From assembly GCF_011516645.4 (NCBI RefSeq), contig NZ_CP088285.1:9690501-9754500 (forward strand): a DNA stretch of 64,000 nt, read 5' to 3'. Position numbers and translations under genes: made by a program. This DNA is from Bradyrhizobium septentrionale. GTDB taxonomy: Bacteria > Pseudomonadota > Alphaproteobacteria > Rhizobiales > Xanthobacteraceae. The notes below the pieces were generated by a model. The model made no database searches, was not told the origin of the DNA, and saw only the letters and a program-made list of their open reading frames with translations. Shown piece by piece: positions 8,842 through 17,625 of the stretch. Within the stretch, counting starts at the first letter, position 1. The number at the start of each line of letters is the position of its first letter.

Positions 8842-9642
8842 CTAACTCCTCGATGCGACGGCCGCTCCCAGTCGCGATTTAACGATGTTGAGATCGTCGG
8901 CCATGGTGCCGCTCAGGGCCTGAACGTCCATGGTGACGGAAATCATGTTGAAGCCCTGCGCGACGCGGCGCGGCGCCACCATGCGGTTGGAAAGGATGCC
9001 GGCCTTCAGATTGTGCTTGCGGCAACTGAGCAGAACGGAGGCGATGGCGTCGTCGAACACCGCAACCCCATCGTTGTCGCCGGGCGCCAAGCCGAGGCTC
9101 AGCGACAGGTCGAACGGACCGAGGAACAGCGCATCGATTCCGGGAACGGCGGCGATCTGATCGACGTCACGAAGCGCCGCAACGGTTTCGATCATGATGA
9201 TGACCGCAACCTCCTCCTCTGCCCGCTTCAGGTAGTCCGTTCCATCGCGCAGACCGACGCCGACGGGGCCGAAGCTGCGGCTGCCGTTGGGCGCATAGCG
9301 TGCTGCAGCCACGACCGCGCGGGCTTCATCAGCGGAATTGACCATCGGTACGATCACGCTCATCGCGCCGGCGTCGAGCACTTTGCCGATAACACCAGGT
9401 TCATTCCAGGGCACTCGGACGACGGGTGCCGCCTCGCCGAGTTCGAGCGTTTGGAGAATTTGCGCCACGTCACGATAATCGATCAACCCATGTTGGGCGT
9501 CGATACACACGAAATCAAAGTCCAGCGAGGCAGTCGCTTCAGCCGCAAACCTGTCCGGAAGCATGCACCATGCCCCCAAAAGCGGGCGGCTTAGGCGGGT
9601 CCAGCGCCAACGAAGTGATCGGAGACGGGGAGGCTTTTTCAT
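8842..9642 (-). CDS. hpaI: 4-hydroxy-2-oxo-heptane-1,7-dioate aldolase
   Basis: A 266-residue HpcH/HpaI class II aldolase. The TIM-barrel motifs are LGAWCMLPDRFAAEA, FDFVCIDAQHGLIDY, the catalytic VPMVNSADEARAVVAAARYAPNG, the metal Glu in IIMIETVAALRDVD and the FLGPFDLSLSLGL strand. It splits the seven-carbon hydroxy-oxo diacid into pyruvate and succinic semialdehyde. The start ATG overlaps the hpaG stop by 4 bases (ATGA), showing translational coupling. The first 20 residues are unusually Arg-rich (RLRSLRWRWTRLSR) for the family, but no better start is visible. Confidence 0.9.
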   Translation of the reverse strand: MKKPPRLRSLRWRWTRLSRPLLGAWCMLPDRFAAEATASLDFDFVCIDAQHGLIDYRDVAQILQTLELGEAAPVVRVPWNEPGVIGKVLDAGAMSVIVPMVNSADEARAVVAAARYAPNGSRSFGPVGVGLRDGTDYLKRAEEEVAVIIMIETVAALRDVDQIAAVPGIDALFLGPFDLSLSLGLAPGDNDGVAVFDDAIASVLLSCRKHNLKAGILSNRMVAPRRVAQGFNMISVTMDVQALSGTMADDLNIVKSRLGAAVASRS

Positions 9643-10508
9643 GATCGGCCTGCGCGCCCTGCTGCATCAGGCGGAACAAAGTCGCCACCAAGCGCGATCA
9701 CCCGCACGGTGTCGCTATCGGTCGGTTGATGACCGATCTTGTGCCGAGCCGCGGGGATTTCGGCCACGGTATTCGTCAGTCGCCCGACTTCGGACACTTC
9801 GACCTCCACGCGATCGCCGATGCTCATCGGCCGGGAGTTAGCCGGCGTGCCGGTGAGCAGGATATCGCCGGGCACGAAGGTCATGTAACGGCTGAGGTCG
9901 GCTACCATGAATCCCATGGAGAACACGAACTCGTCCACCGCACCTTCCTGGACCATCTTGCCGTTGATCCACGTGCGCAGCACCTGTTGGCGGATATCAA
10001 CGCCCGACACCATCCCCGGGCCGATCGGACAAAATCCATCCTGGCCCTTGACCCGCAGCATCGATCCGCGGTCGATATCCCGGAAGTCTTGCAACCCGAC
10101 ATCGTTGACGGGCGCGAACCCGTCGATGACGTCCCAGATTTCGCCCGGTTCGAGACCCTTGACGACCTTGCCGAATTGAACCGCGATTTCGCCTTCATAG
10201 TTCAGATATCGGCAATCATCCGGGCGATGGATTTTCCCACGATGGCTGTTCAGCGAGGTCGTCGGCTTCTGGAAGTAGCTGGGATTGGTCGCCACATCCT
10301 TGAACTCGGCAAACCGCGATCTTGAGTTGACGTGCACGCAGATGATTTTGCTCGGATTGCATGGGGGCAAATAATGCGCTTCATTCTCGCAAATCCGCCG
10401 GCCGTCGGGGAGTACCAGTTCGTCACCTTCCGGGCGCACCCACTGCGTGAGACCGTCATGCAGCACTTTGCGCACTTCACGGCGCGGACCATGAAGAACC
10501 GACATCAT
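9639..10508 (-). CDS. hpaG: Fumarylacetoacetate hydrolase-family isomerase/decarboxylase
   Basis: About 289 residues when started at the ATG that overlaps the hpaD stop (ATGATG sharing TGA); longer readings run into unrelated sequence. It is an FAH-fold enzyme with the metal-binding trio YEGEIAVQFGK (two Glu) and INDVGLQDF-like VNDVGLQDFR (Asp), and the GDILLTGTPA loop. In the homoprotocatechuate pathway this family decarboxylates and isomerises 5-carboxymethyl-2-oxo-hex-3-ene-1,7-dioate. It is shorter than the fused two-domain E. coli HpaG, so it may carry out only one of the two steps or act as a homodimer. Confidence 0.85.
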   Translation of the reverse strand: MMSVLHGPRREVRKVLHDGLTQWVRPEGDELVLPDGRRICENEAHYLPPCNPSKIICVHVNSRSRFAEFKDVATNPSYFQKPTTSLNSHRGKIHRPDDCRYLNYEGEIAVQFGKVVKGLEPGEIWDVIDGFAPVNDVGLQDFRDIDRGSMLRVKGQDGFCPIGPGMVSGVDIRQQVLRTWINGKMVQEGAVDEFVFSMGFMVADLSRYMTFVPGDILLTGTPANSRPMSIGDRVEVEVSEVGRLTNTVAEIPAARHKIGHQPTDSDTVRVIALGGDFVPPDAAGRAGRS

Positions 10509-11398
10509 TGTACCCCCGCGACATCGAACCAGACGTGAATATTGCCGGTACCGACATGATTCTCGTACCGGGACATCGGGTGGCCTGCGCCTTTGAACTT
10601 CGCGCCGCCCAGCGCGCCAAGCATGATCAGATAGTGGCCAAACCACGCTTCGGGAAAGAACCTCATATAGTCGGGGTAGCGCTCGAGCACGTCGGCGTGA
10701 CGCCCCTCTTTCCACAACTCCAACACCCGCATGTCGTATTCATAAGCATCCGTCGACGAGATCCCGTGTGGCTGGTAGGACAGGCTGATCGCCGACACAA
10801 TCTTGTCGAATGGATGAAAGCGATGGCTCATGGCGCCCGACCCGAAGATCGCGACTCGGCAGTCGACCTGATCGATCGCCTCGCGAATGGTTGCGCCGAA
10901 CTCCATGAAATTGTCCGGCTTCGCGGTCTGGCACACGCTCGCTGCCAGAATCTTTTCATTGTCGTGCCGCAGATGCGCGACGACATTGATGGTGGAATAA
11001 TGGTGCGGCAGATGCACGTCGGTCACGTTCACGATTTGCGGCCGATCGCTAATGGAGTGAAAATTGCCTCTCCTCGCGCCGGCCTGCTCACACGCGGCAC
11101 CAAGTGCGACGGCACCCGGGTAGTCGTACGCCATCCCGTTGATGAGACTCGGTAATTCTTCCGCGGTCAGAGTGCCGCGATGGCGAGCGGCGCCGGCCAC
11201 CACGTGCTCGCTGGTGGTGAACCAGTGACTGTCGACGATGACGAACACATCGGGCTTGACCTCATCAAGTCTGGTCCTGATACGCTCGAATCCCTTCACG
11301 AGATCGGTATCCTCTCCATCAGGCGAAATTCGCCGGTTCGTCGGCAATGCCAGCGGCGGCACATGCGAAACCAAAGCAGCGGCAACAATCTTACCCAT
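10505..11398 (-). CDS. hpaD: Class III extradiol dioxygenase (homoprotocatechuate 2,3-dioxygenase type)
   Basis: A 297-residue LigB-superfamily dioxygenase. I see the N-terminal iron ligands in ALVSHVPPL and VDSHWFTTSEH, and the conserved FGSGAMSHRFHPF, which places a catalytic His and general base. It opens the ring of a catecholic acid next to the hydroxyls using Fe(II) and O2. The start at MGKIVAAAL follows GAGGGT by a good spacing and matches the usual family N-terminus. Its position between the semialdehyde dehydrogenase and the FAH enzyme fits 3,4-dihydroxyphenylacetate cleavage. A related substrate such as a substituted homoprotocatechuate remains possible. Confidence 0.87.
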   Translation of the reverse strand: MGKIVAAALVSHVPPLALPTNRRISPDGEDTDLVKGFERIRTRLDEVKPDVFVIVDSHWFTTSEHVVAGAARHRGTLTAEELPSLINGMAYDYPGAVALGAACEQAGARRGNFHSISDRPQIVNVTDVHLPHHYSTINVVAHLRHDNEKILAASVCQTAKPDNFMEFGATIREAIDQVDCRVAIFGSGAMSHRFHPFDKIVSAISLSYQPHGISSTDAYEYDMRVLELWKEGRHADVLERYPDYMRFFPEAWFGHYLIMLGALGGAKFKGAGHPMSRYENHVGTGNIHVWFDVAGVQ

Positions 11399-11446
11399 CT
11401 TACCCTCGCGTATTTCCCAACCCACGACTCCGAGCTTTTTCGATCG

Positions 11447-12925
11447 TCAGTGCGGCCGTCCCGGCCCGCTCGACGCCCCTCGCTGGAAGGAAGCGTTGTC
11501 GATCGAGAGGTTCTTGACGTTGCAATAGAAGTCGACGCTGCGATTGCCGCCTTCGACACCGACGCCTGAGAGCCGGAAGCCACTGAACGGCGCGGCCAGG
11601 TTTCGAACGAAGAAGGAGTTGACCCACACAGTTCCCGCGACGATCGCTTTTCCGACCCTCTCCGCCTGCGCTGGATCTCCGGTGAAGATCACGGCCGCGA
11701 GCCCGAAGGTGGTGTCGTTAGCGAGCGTGATCGCCTCGGCTTCCTCGTCGAAGGTCTGCCAGGTCAGCACCGGGCCGAACACTTCGTTCTGCACGATCTC
11801 GGATTTCTGGCTGACCGGCGCAAGCAACGTGGGTTCGAAATAGAGCTCGCCGGCGGAATGCTGCCGGCCGCCGAACAGGACCTCTGCCCCCTGCGCGCGC
11901 GCACGATCGACGAACCCCTTGACGCGTTCAAACTGCCGCGCAGAGATCAGCGGACCGATTGACGTGCTCTCGTCACGAGGGTCGCCGATTCGCATTGCGC
12001 CGACCTTCTCGCGAATCTTCTCGAGCAGCGATTGCGCGATCGAGCGCTTGGCCAGAATCCGCGTCCCGGCAAGACACACCTGCCCGGCGTTGAAATATTG
12101 CCGCGCCGCCGTCGCTGCTGCAGCGTCGAGATCAGCGGAAGAAAATACGACAAAGGGCGACTTGCCGCCCAATTCAAGGCTGACCGGCACCAGATTAGCA
12201 GCGGCGGCGGTGGCGACTTTGCGCCCCGTCTGCGGCGACCCCGTGAAGCTGATACGCGAAATGCCCGGGTGGTCGGCAAGCGCCTGGCCAGTGACAGTAC
12301 CATCGCCATGGACCACGTTGAGTACGCCTGGAGGCACTCCCGCCTCCTCTGCCAGACTCGCTAGCAGACCGCACGACAATGGCGCAAGCTCCGGCGGCTT
12401 CAGCACAACTGTATTGCCAGCCGCAAGCGCGGGACCAAGTTTCCACGTGCTCAGCATCAATGGACCGTTCCAAGGCGTGATCAGAGCAGCAACGCCTGCC
12501 GGTTCATAGGTGACTATGTCGGTATTCGTGCTACCCGGTACCACTTCACCACCGATGTGCTCGGCTCGGGCCGCGAAGAACTCAATGTTCTGCGCGCTGC
12601 GTTCGATCATATGGGCAGCAATGGCGTGGCGCAGTCCACCGTTGTCGGTGGATTCAACGATCGACAGCGCGGCTTTGTTAGCGCGGATACGTTGCGCGAA
12701 CCGGCGCAGCACCACTCCTCGCGCTACCGCGCTCGCTTTGCCCCAGGTATGGAATGCGGCGCGGGCCGCCTCCACGGCGCGATCAATCAGATCCTTATTA
12801 CCTCCCGCGCATGTCCCAAGCACCGAATTGTCGATCGGTGTCCGCACTTCGAAGCTGGCCGATCCACTCACCCGCTTGCCATCGATGTAGTGGTCAGTGG
12901 GTACGTATACAGTTTCGATCTTCAT
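11447..12925 (-). CDS. hpaE: 5-carboxymethyl-2-hydroxymuconate semialdehyde dehydrogenase
   Basis: A 492-residue NAD-dependent aldehyde dehydrogenase. Motifs in order: YEPAGVAALITPWNGPLMLSTWK (Asn for catalysis), FTGSPQTGRKV (cofactor loop), LELGGKSP (general base Glu) and FNAGQVCLAG with the nucleophile Cys. It oxidises the ring-fission semialdehyde to the dicarboxylate. I prefer the ATG of MKIETV, which has GGCGGAG about 9 bases upstream; an ATG three codons earlier is too near this site. It is the first gene of the operon, and a candidate MarR operator overlaps its promoter region. Confidence 0.9.
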   Translation of the reverse strand: MKIETVYVPTDHYIDGKRVSGSASFEVRTPIDNSVLGTCAGGNKDLIDRAVEAARAAFHTWGKASAVARGVVLRRFAQRIRANKAALSIVESTDNGGLRHAIAAHMIERSAQNIEFFAARAEHIGGEVVPGSTNTDIVTYEPAGVAALITPWNGPLMLSTWKLGPALAAGNTVVLKPPELAPLSCGLLASLAEEAGVPPGVLNVVHGDGTVTGQALADHPGISRISFTGSPQTGRKVATAAAANLVPVSLELGGKSPFVVFSSADLDAAAATAARQYFNAGQVCLAGTRILAKRSIAQSLLEKIREKVGAMRIGDPRDESTSIGPLISARQFERVKGFVDRARAQGAEVLFGGRQHSAGELYFEPTLLAPVSQKSEIVQNEVFGPVLTWQTFDEEAEAITLANDTTFGLAAVIFTGDPAQAERVGKAIVAGTVWVNSFFVRNLAAPFSGFRLSGVGVEGGNRSVDFYCNVKNLSIDNASFQRGASSGPGRPH

Positions 12926-12953
12926 CGCAGGCATCTCCGCCGCAACCAGATGC

Positions 12954-12965
12954 TTTGGTTCCTAA
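12954..12965. promoter_or_regulatory. Candidate MarR operator before hpaE
   Basis: TTTGGTTCCTAA differs at one base from the perfect inverted repeat upstream of the MarR gene. It lies 29-40 bases before the chosen hpaE start, where a repressor would block the promoter. Confidence 0.48.
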
Positions 12966-13732
12966 GTCTTAGATACAAGCGTCGGCCTTGTCAAATGCTG
13001 GTTCGGGCCTGGCACATCGTTCAACATCCTTCCGGACTGTTGGAACCATCGAGAACGGCAGACTCTCAACTCAGACAGAAGCAAACGAGCAGCAGTATCA
13101 ACGCCCAAAGCACAAGGCTTAGTCGGAAGACCATCAGTACGCCCCAAAAGAACTTCATGACAAAACGCCGGCGGGGCTTCGAACCAGGCCGCGCCTCGCA
13201 TGAGCCGCGGCAGATCCGAATGCGGGCAGCAATGGCCAAGGTGTGTGGACGCGAGGGCCATAGCGCCTCGTGATGTTCAAGATGAGATTCGACAGCGATA
13301 GCTCGCAAGCATCGGATGCAACGTCACGGAGCGCGCAGAGAATATCTCCTCTATGACAGCGCTCTGTGAAACTCGGGGCAATGCGGCCGATCAGAACTTT
13401 GCCATCGACGGTCGGGCGTCCGATCGCAGTCTCCGGGTTCCACCGGCAGATTGAGTTTCGTCACGATGACTTCCTTCATTAATAATTAGGTTCCAAAGTA
13501 TAAAATGAGCGAGGTCGAGATTCAACCGGTACCGCGTCCTGGTGCTTGCAATTCGGCGCGGCGAATACCTTGAAATCTCAAGTGGAGCGCTAGTGAGGGA
13601 ACGCGAGTCGAGTAGCCCGGCTAGACCGGTTCTTTTGACGCCGATCATTTCGGCCGCCACTGCTTGGGCAACTCCCACCCGGAGCGGCTGCAATTCGGCG
13701 TCCTGCGCGGACGTACACGAAAGGCATCCAAT
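12966..13732. other. Non-coding stretch between hpaE and LysR, with one operator-like site
   Basis: No supported gene. A third operator-like sequence, TTAGGTTCCAAA, lies at 13486-13497, one base off the perfect repeat. Around 13157 on the minus strand a 30-codon frame encodes one hydrophobic helix (MKFFWGVLMVFRLSLVLWAL...), but without a clear ribosome site I do not call it a gene. Confidence 0.5.
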
Positions 13733-14692
13733 ATGTCCGATCAAGCCAAACGCGAACGAAAGCCCGATATCACACGTGCAGCTGCTATCGATCTGCAACA
13801 CCTTAGATTCGCGGTGACCGCCGCCGATAGCGGAAGCCTCCGACGTGCGGCCGACCTACTTTGTATTAGGCACTCCGTGCTGAGCCGATCCATCAGCCAA
13901 CTAGAGCGTCATATAGGGGCGTCGCTATTCGAGCGCTCAACTGCAGGTGTGAAAGCAACGCTCGCAGGAAAGAGAGTCCTGCGAATTGCCAGAACAATCC
14001 TCGATCAAGTCGACACGCTTGTCGCAACCGGTGCGGCGAACGGTCGGGGGGAGGCCGGCCGTATCTCAGTCGGCTTCTGCACATCGATTTCCGCAGGAAA
14101 TTTGCGGGCGACGTTACTTGAATTCAAGAGACGGTTTCCACAGATCGAGCTCACAGCAGTTCAGGGGCAGCGGACCCATCTGATGAACGAGCTCAGGAGC
14201 GGGGCACTCGATGTCCTGGTTGTCACTGGCGAAGCGCGATCATCAGGCAACACAAGCGTCAAGCTCTGGAGCGAGCGGATTCTTGTATCTTTGCCAGAGC
14301 ATCACCCTTTGGCGGCCCGCGACGTGATCTACTGGACTGATCTGCGTGATGAAACTCTTCTATTGAGCCATCACGACCCTGGCCGAGAGCTTGAGAGCCT
14401 CATCTTGTCCAAGCTCCTCAGTTCGGATGATCGACCCAGGATCGACCGGCACGATGCGAACCACGGTATTATTAAAAGCCTGATCAGCATGGGACTTGGA
14501 ATCAGTCTAGGCATGGAATCTGACCTGGGCGCAAGCTTCGCTGGCCTGGTTTATCGAGAGCTACGTGACGGAACAGGAGCGAGCCGAATAGACTTCTCGG
14601 CCCATTGGCGGATGGACAACGAAAATCCCGCCTTGGATCGATTTCTAAAGCTCCTGGGTGAACGTTACCCTGTGCCGGCCTCTGGCAAATGA
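13733..14692 (+). CDS. LysR-family regulator of the trb-end type
   Basis: A 319-residue LysR protein. The N-terminal winged helix spans about residues 18-80 (LQHLRFAVTAADSGSLRRAADLLCIRHSVLSRSISQLERHIG). It is followed by a periplasmic-binding-like effector domain (ISVGFCTSISAGNL, ELRSGALDVLVV). I start at MSDQAKRERK; the 23 residues available upstream are not LysR-like. LysR genes convergent with DUF2274 and trbI are a regular feature at the end of trb conjugation operons in Rhizobiales and sphingomonads. Its last 28 bases overlap the DUF2274 gene tail to tail. The effector is unknown. Confidence 0.88.
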   Translation: MSDQAKRERKPDITRAAAIDLQHLRFAVTAADSGSLRRAADLLCIRHSVLSRSISQLERHIGASLFERSTAGVKATLAGKRVLRIARTILDQVDTLVATGAANGRGEAGRISVGFCTSISAGNLRATLLEFKRRFPQIELTAVQGQRTHLMNELRSGALDVLVVTGEARSSGNTSVKLWSERILVSLPEHHPLAARDVIYWTDLRDETLLLSHHDPGRELESLILSKLLSSDDRPRIDRHDANHGIIKSLISMGLGISLGMESDLGASFAGLVYRELRDGTGASRIDFSAHWRMDNENPALDRFLKLLGERYPVPASGK

Positions 14693-14910
14693 ACTGCGCG
14701 CTTAAGCTTAGCAAATCCCCGATCGGTGGCCATGAAGCGTGCCAACATCGGCGCGATCAGCTTGGTCGGATCGTTGATGTGTTGACCGGACTCGCTTCCT
14801 AGTGCTTTTGCATAAGCTACCAAGTTTCGATGCACAGAAGCCGGCAGTTCGATGCTGATCTTGATGGGCTTGTCGTCCGGCAGCGCGCCAATTTTGAGCT
14901 TGGCAGTCAT
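14665..14910 (-). CDS. DUF2274 protein, trb-operon associated
   Basis: An 81-residue protein with the DUF2274 pattern: KLKIGALPDDKPIKISIELPASVHRNLVAYAKAL, then PTKLIAPMLARFMATDRGF. The family is found directly after trbI in conjugation operons; its ribbon-helix-helix-like start hints at DNA binding, but the role is unproven. It follows trbI after 5 bases and overlaps the LysR 3' end on the other strand. Confidence 0.88.
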   Translation of the reverse strand: MTAKLKIGALPDDKPIKISIELPASVHRNLVAYAKALGSESGQHINDPTKLIAPMLARFMATDRGFAKLKRAVHLPEAGTG

Positions 14911-14915
14911 GGTCG

Positions 14916-16127
14916 TTATCCCCTGTATGGCTCGAGTACAAGATCGCGATTGACGATGACGCGCACCGGGAAGCCCGGACGAATGGTCAGCGTCGGTTGA
15001 ATATTGAAACTGCGACGAACAACTTCCTGGCCGGATTGATTCAGCGCATCCCCGGCTCCGTGCCGTAGGGCCTGGATAATGGCACTGTCATTGCTGTTGG
15101 TGTTGGATCCCGCACCAAGCTCGGTACCGACAGCCAGAAGCGTCGATAGGGCAGCAGCCTTGAACAGCTCGCTCCAATGGTTGTCGATTTCATCTTCCAG
15201 CCCTGAATACCCTGCCGCATCCGCGCCTGGCTGTCGCTCCAGAACGATCGAACGACCATTCGGCATGATCAGGCGAGTCCAAACCAGTAGGACGCGAGAT
15301 TGGCCGAACGCGACCTTGCTGTCGTAGACCCCAATCAAGCGCGCCCCTTGCGGGATAAGCAGAAGGCGCCCGGTGGGCGAATCGAAAACGCTCTCCGTCA
15401 CCTGCGCGGTGATCTGTCCTGGAAGGTCCGATCGAATCCCGGTGATCAGAGCTCCCGGAATGACAGTTCCAGCCTGCACAACATACGGTGAAGCCGGCTT
15501 GGTGACACGGTCAGGGCTTACCGTGCGGCGATCCACGGATGCATTGGCGAAGGCAAGCTTCCTATCCTGGCCGTCCTGCGCAAGCCCTGCGTCGCTGTTG
15601 GTACTCGATATCGAGGAAGCATTGCGGTCGCTCCCCTCAGCCGTGACGGCAGGCGGACGCGCCTCTCTCCCGTTGGTCGAAGCGAACAAATGGCTGACGC
15701 GGGCCGCTTCGGTTTCTTGGTCCCGGCGCTGCTGCTCCGGATCAACACCGATGGTGGGCGACTGGCCCTGAGCCGCTAGGATCGGCCGTCCAAGGTCGCC
15801 CGGGAGCGGCGGACCAAGCTGCGGGATGGCCTCGCGTGGAGCGCCTGCATAGTCCTTTGGCAGCGTCGCGATGCCGTCGGCAACATTGTGATGCTCGGTG
15901 CTGTAGAGCTCATCGGCCGCCGGGTCTCGAGGGCGATTGCTCTGCAACGACCACAACACGGCACCACCAATGGCAAGCAAGGCAACCGCGCTCCCTCCTG
16001 CGAGAACCTTCCGCGACAACCGCGTCACGCTCGGATGCTCCGCTCTCAGCCGAAAGTTCACGGACGGGTCGTCCAGTGTTTGCGGCGGAATCGCCTGCTC
16101 GTGACCGTCTCCATTCTGTGTATTCAC
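14916..16127 (-). CDS. trbI: TrbI/VirB10-type conjugal transfer protein
   Basis: A 403-residue VirB10 homologue of the trb mating-pair system. It has a short cytoplasmic start, one inner-membrane helix at about residues 42-62 (KVLAGGSAVALLAIGGAVLW), a Pro-rich periplasmic linker, and the C-terminal VirB10 domain. That domain holds YVVQAGTVIPGALITGIRSDLPGQI, LLIPQGARLIGVYDS and FPVRVIVNRDLVLEPY. It spans both membranes and gates the type IV secretion channel. It is complete, but its upstream partner trbG is truncated and no other trb gene is present, so on its own it cannot build a working system. It overlaps trbG by 4 bases. Confidence 0.9.
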   Translation of the reverse strand: MNTQNGDGHEQAIPPQTLDDPSVNFRLRAEHPSVTRLSRKVLAGGSAVALLAIGGAVLWSLQSNRPRDPAADELYSTEHHNVADGIATLPKDYAGAPREAIPQLGPPLPGDLGRPILAAQGQSPTIGVDPEQQRRDQETEAARVSHLFASTNGREARPPAVTAEGSDRNASSISSTNSDAGLAQDGQDRKLAFANASVDRRTVSPDRVTKPASPYVVQAGTVIPGALITGIRSDLPGQITAQVTESVFDSPTGRLLLIPQGARLIGVYDSKVAFGQSRVLLVWTRLIMPNGRSIVLERQPGADAAGYSGLEDEIDNHWSELFKAAALSTLLAVGTELGAGSNTNSNDSAIIQALRHGAGDALNQSGQEVVRRSFNIQPTLTIRPGFPVRVIVNRDLVLEPYRG

Positions 16128-16480
16128 GACGACGGCCTCCCATCAGTCCTGACAATTCTGACTTTCTGCTGGTGCTCACCCCCAAGGCGCAGTTCTGCGG
16201 ACGCAAACAGCCGATCCACAATCAACACGTTGCCGTACGCGCGATAGTTGACAAGTTGGGTCCTGCCGTCAGCGGCGATGACGAAGAGCGGCGGCATCTC
16301 GCCTTGGACAATACCTTGCGGGAATTCGACATAGACTTTGCGGCCATCATCATACGCGGCAAGCGGCCGCCAGGGCGGGCTGTCGCCTTCGATCGCGTAA
16401 CGAAAGAAACGCTGGGCCACACGGCAGGGGAAAAAAGCAGGCGTGAGCTGTTGCGGGAAGGCGATCGAGGCTCTTGCCGG
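16124..16480 (-). pseudogene. trbG: TrbG/VirB9, C-terminal remnant
   Basis: About 100 residues match the end of TrbG: FRYAIEGDSPPWRPLAAYDD, FPQGIVQGEMPPLFVIAADG, VNYRAYGNVLIVDRLF and AELRLGGEHQQKVRIVR. TrbG is normally about 330 residues with a signal peptide. Here the frame upstream of the match reads into sequence without trb likeness and without a signal peptide, so the 5' two thirds are missing. The exact break is uncertain and may lie anywhere from about 16410 to 16560. VirB9-type proteins form the outer-membrane core with VirB7 and VirB10. Confidence 0.8.
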
Positions 16481-17118
16481 CCCTCGGGCCTGATCAGCCC
16501 ATTCGAGGTTGCATTGGACGCGAGCCCTGAACGAACTGACGGAGACAACCATGGCGGCGGGTACCCATGCTCTACAAGGACACCGCCGGATCGATCGGAC
16601 ACATGCTGACATCAGCGCATCAACGGCAAGGGAGGCGCACCCTGGCGAACGGTAGCGACCGCAATCGCATTGCATGATCGAAGGCACGGTCGGAGTCACC
16701 GCCCGACGCAATCTCAACACCGCCGTTATCGCGCGATCAAAGCGTCCGGCCTCAGCCACATCGTGGTGGATAGAGCCGGCGCGACCCTACCCTCTTGGTC
16801 GCGACAGAAAGGCAGGTTGGAGGGTTCGTGGCCCTCATCCAGGGGCCAAGCGTCTCGGACCAGTCGCAGCTTTGCATCTATTGAAAACGGCTGCGCGCCT
16901 GACCGGCGCGCACCTGAAATTTTTGCAGTGCGCCCGAGCCGCTCGCGCAGCCCTGGCTCAATTTTCAGTCTGCGGCTTCCGACCAGCTGTCCCTGCCCTG
17001 CGCATCGCTTGAAACAATTTCAAAAACATAAATGAAAACAATAGTTTAAAGATTAAAGACCGGCAGTGCTTTTGCCCATCTTAACGGAACTTTTACGTTT
17101 CGATTGCTTCGTATATTG
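16481..17118. other. Non-coding stretch upstream of the truncated trb operon
   Basis: I recognise no gene here. The trb genes that should lie upstream (trbF, trbL, trbJ, trbE and others) are absent. The right end is AT-rich (about 17020-17140), in contrast to the GC-rich surroundings, and probably holds the promoter of the antitoxin-toxin pair. Confidence 0.5.
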
Positions 17119-17129
17119 CGAATATTTCG
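17119..17129. promoter_or_regulatory. Candidate operator of the antitoxin gene (CGAA-TAT-TTCG)
   Basis: A short perfect inverted repeat inside an AT-rich promoter region, 39 bases before the antitoxin start. Toxin-antitoxin promoters are usually bound by the antitoxin at such repeats. Only position and symmetry support the call. Confidence 0.3.
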
Positions 17130-17167
17130 AATATGGGCTATCTAATCTCTCAAAAAGGGAGAGCCAC

Positions 17168-17623
17168 ATGACCTTGCCAGCATACGCCGAGGAACTCGGC
17201 GGCAGGTTGCCATCCGAGACCGAGAGGGCATCAGCCAATCAATTGCGCACAATATTCGCTGCCTATGCGGCGGGCGATACAAAGCTGCGTCTCGTCGATG
17301 ACCAGAAGCAGACGAGAGAGATCGCCTTAGGTCCAGCTTTGTCAGCACTCCTGATCGAGTTGCTCCGGCATATCGGGAAAGGCGATGCAGTTACCCTTGT
17401 GCCGGTGCATGAGATGCTGACCACTCAGCAAGCTGCCGACGTTCTGAATGTTTCGCGCCCGTTCTTCATTTCCTTGCTCGACAAGGCCCAGATCCCATAC
17501 GAAACCGTGGGACGCCATCGTCGCATCAAGGCAGAAGACCTGTTCGCGTACAAACGAGCTCGAGACAAGAAGCGAAGCGAGGCCCTTTCAGCCCTTGCTG
17601 AAGAGGATGGGGAGTTGCTGTAA
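17168..17623 (+). CDS. Helix-turn-helix antitoxin partner of a PIN toxin
   Basis: A 151-residue protein with an excisionase-type helix-turn-helix at about residues 88-135: MLTTQQAADVLNVSRPFFISLLDKAQIPYETVGRHRRIKAEDLFAYKR. This type of protein pairs with PIN-domain nucleases as a type II antitoxin: it binds the promoter and neutralises the toxin. The start ATG follows AAAGGGAGAG, a good ribosome site; 34 upstream in-frame residues are AT-rich and not part of the family. Two bases separate its stop from the toxin start. The Glu-rich C-terminus (LAEEDGELL) may contact the toxin. Confidence 0.78.
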   Translation: MTLPAYAEELGGRLPSETERASANQLRTIFAAYAAGDTKLRLVDDQKQTREIALGPALSALLIELLRHIGKGDAVTLVPVHEMLTTQQAADVLNVSRPFFISLLDKAQIPYETVGRHRRIKAEDLFAYKRARDKKRSEALSALAEEDGELL

Positions 17624-17625
17624 CC

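Noticed and set aside
13066..13308. 80-codon frame ending in one hydrophobic helix
   Set aside because: The helix could be a tiny membrane peptide, but start and ribosome site are weak and nothing else supports it.
16481..16759. N-terminal extension of the trbG frame
   Set aside because: Open reading continues but without signal peptide or TrbG likeness; I read it as foreign sequence fused by a deletion.
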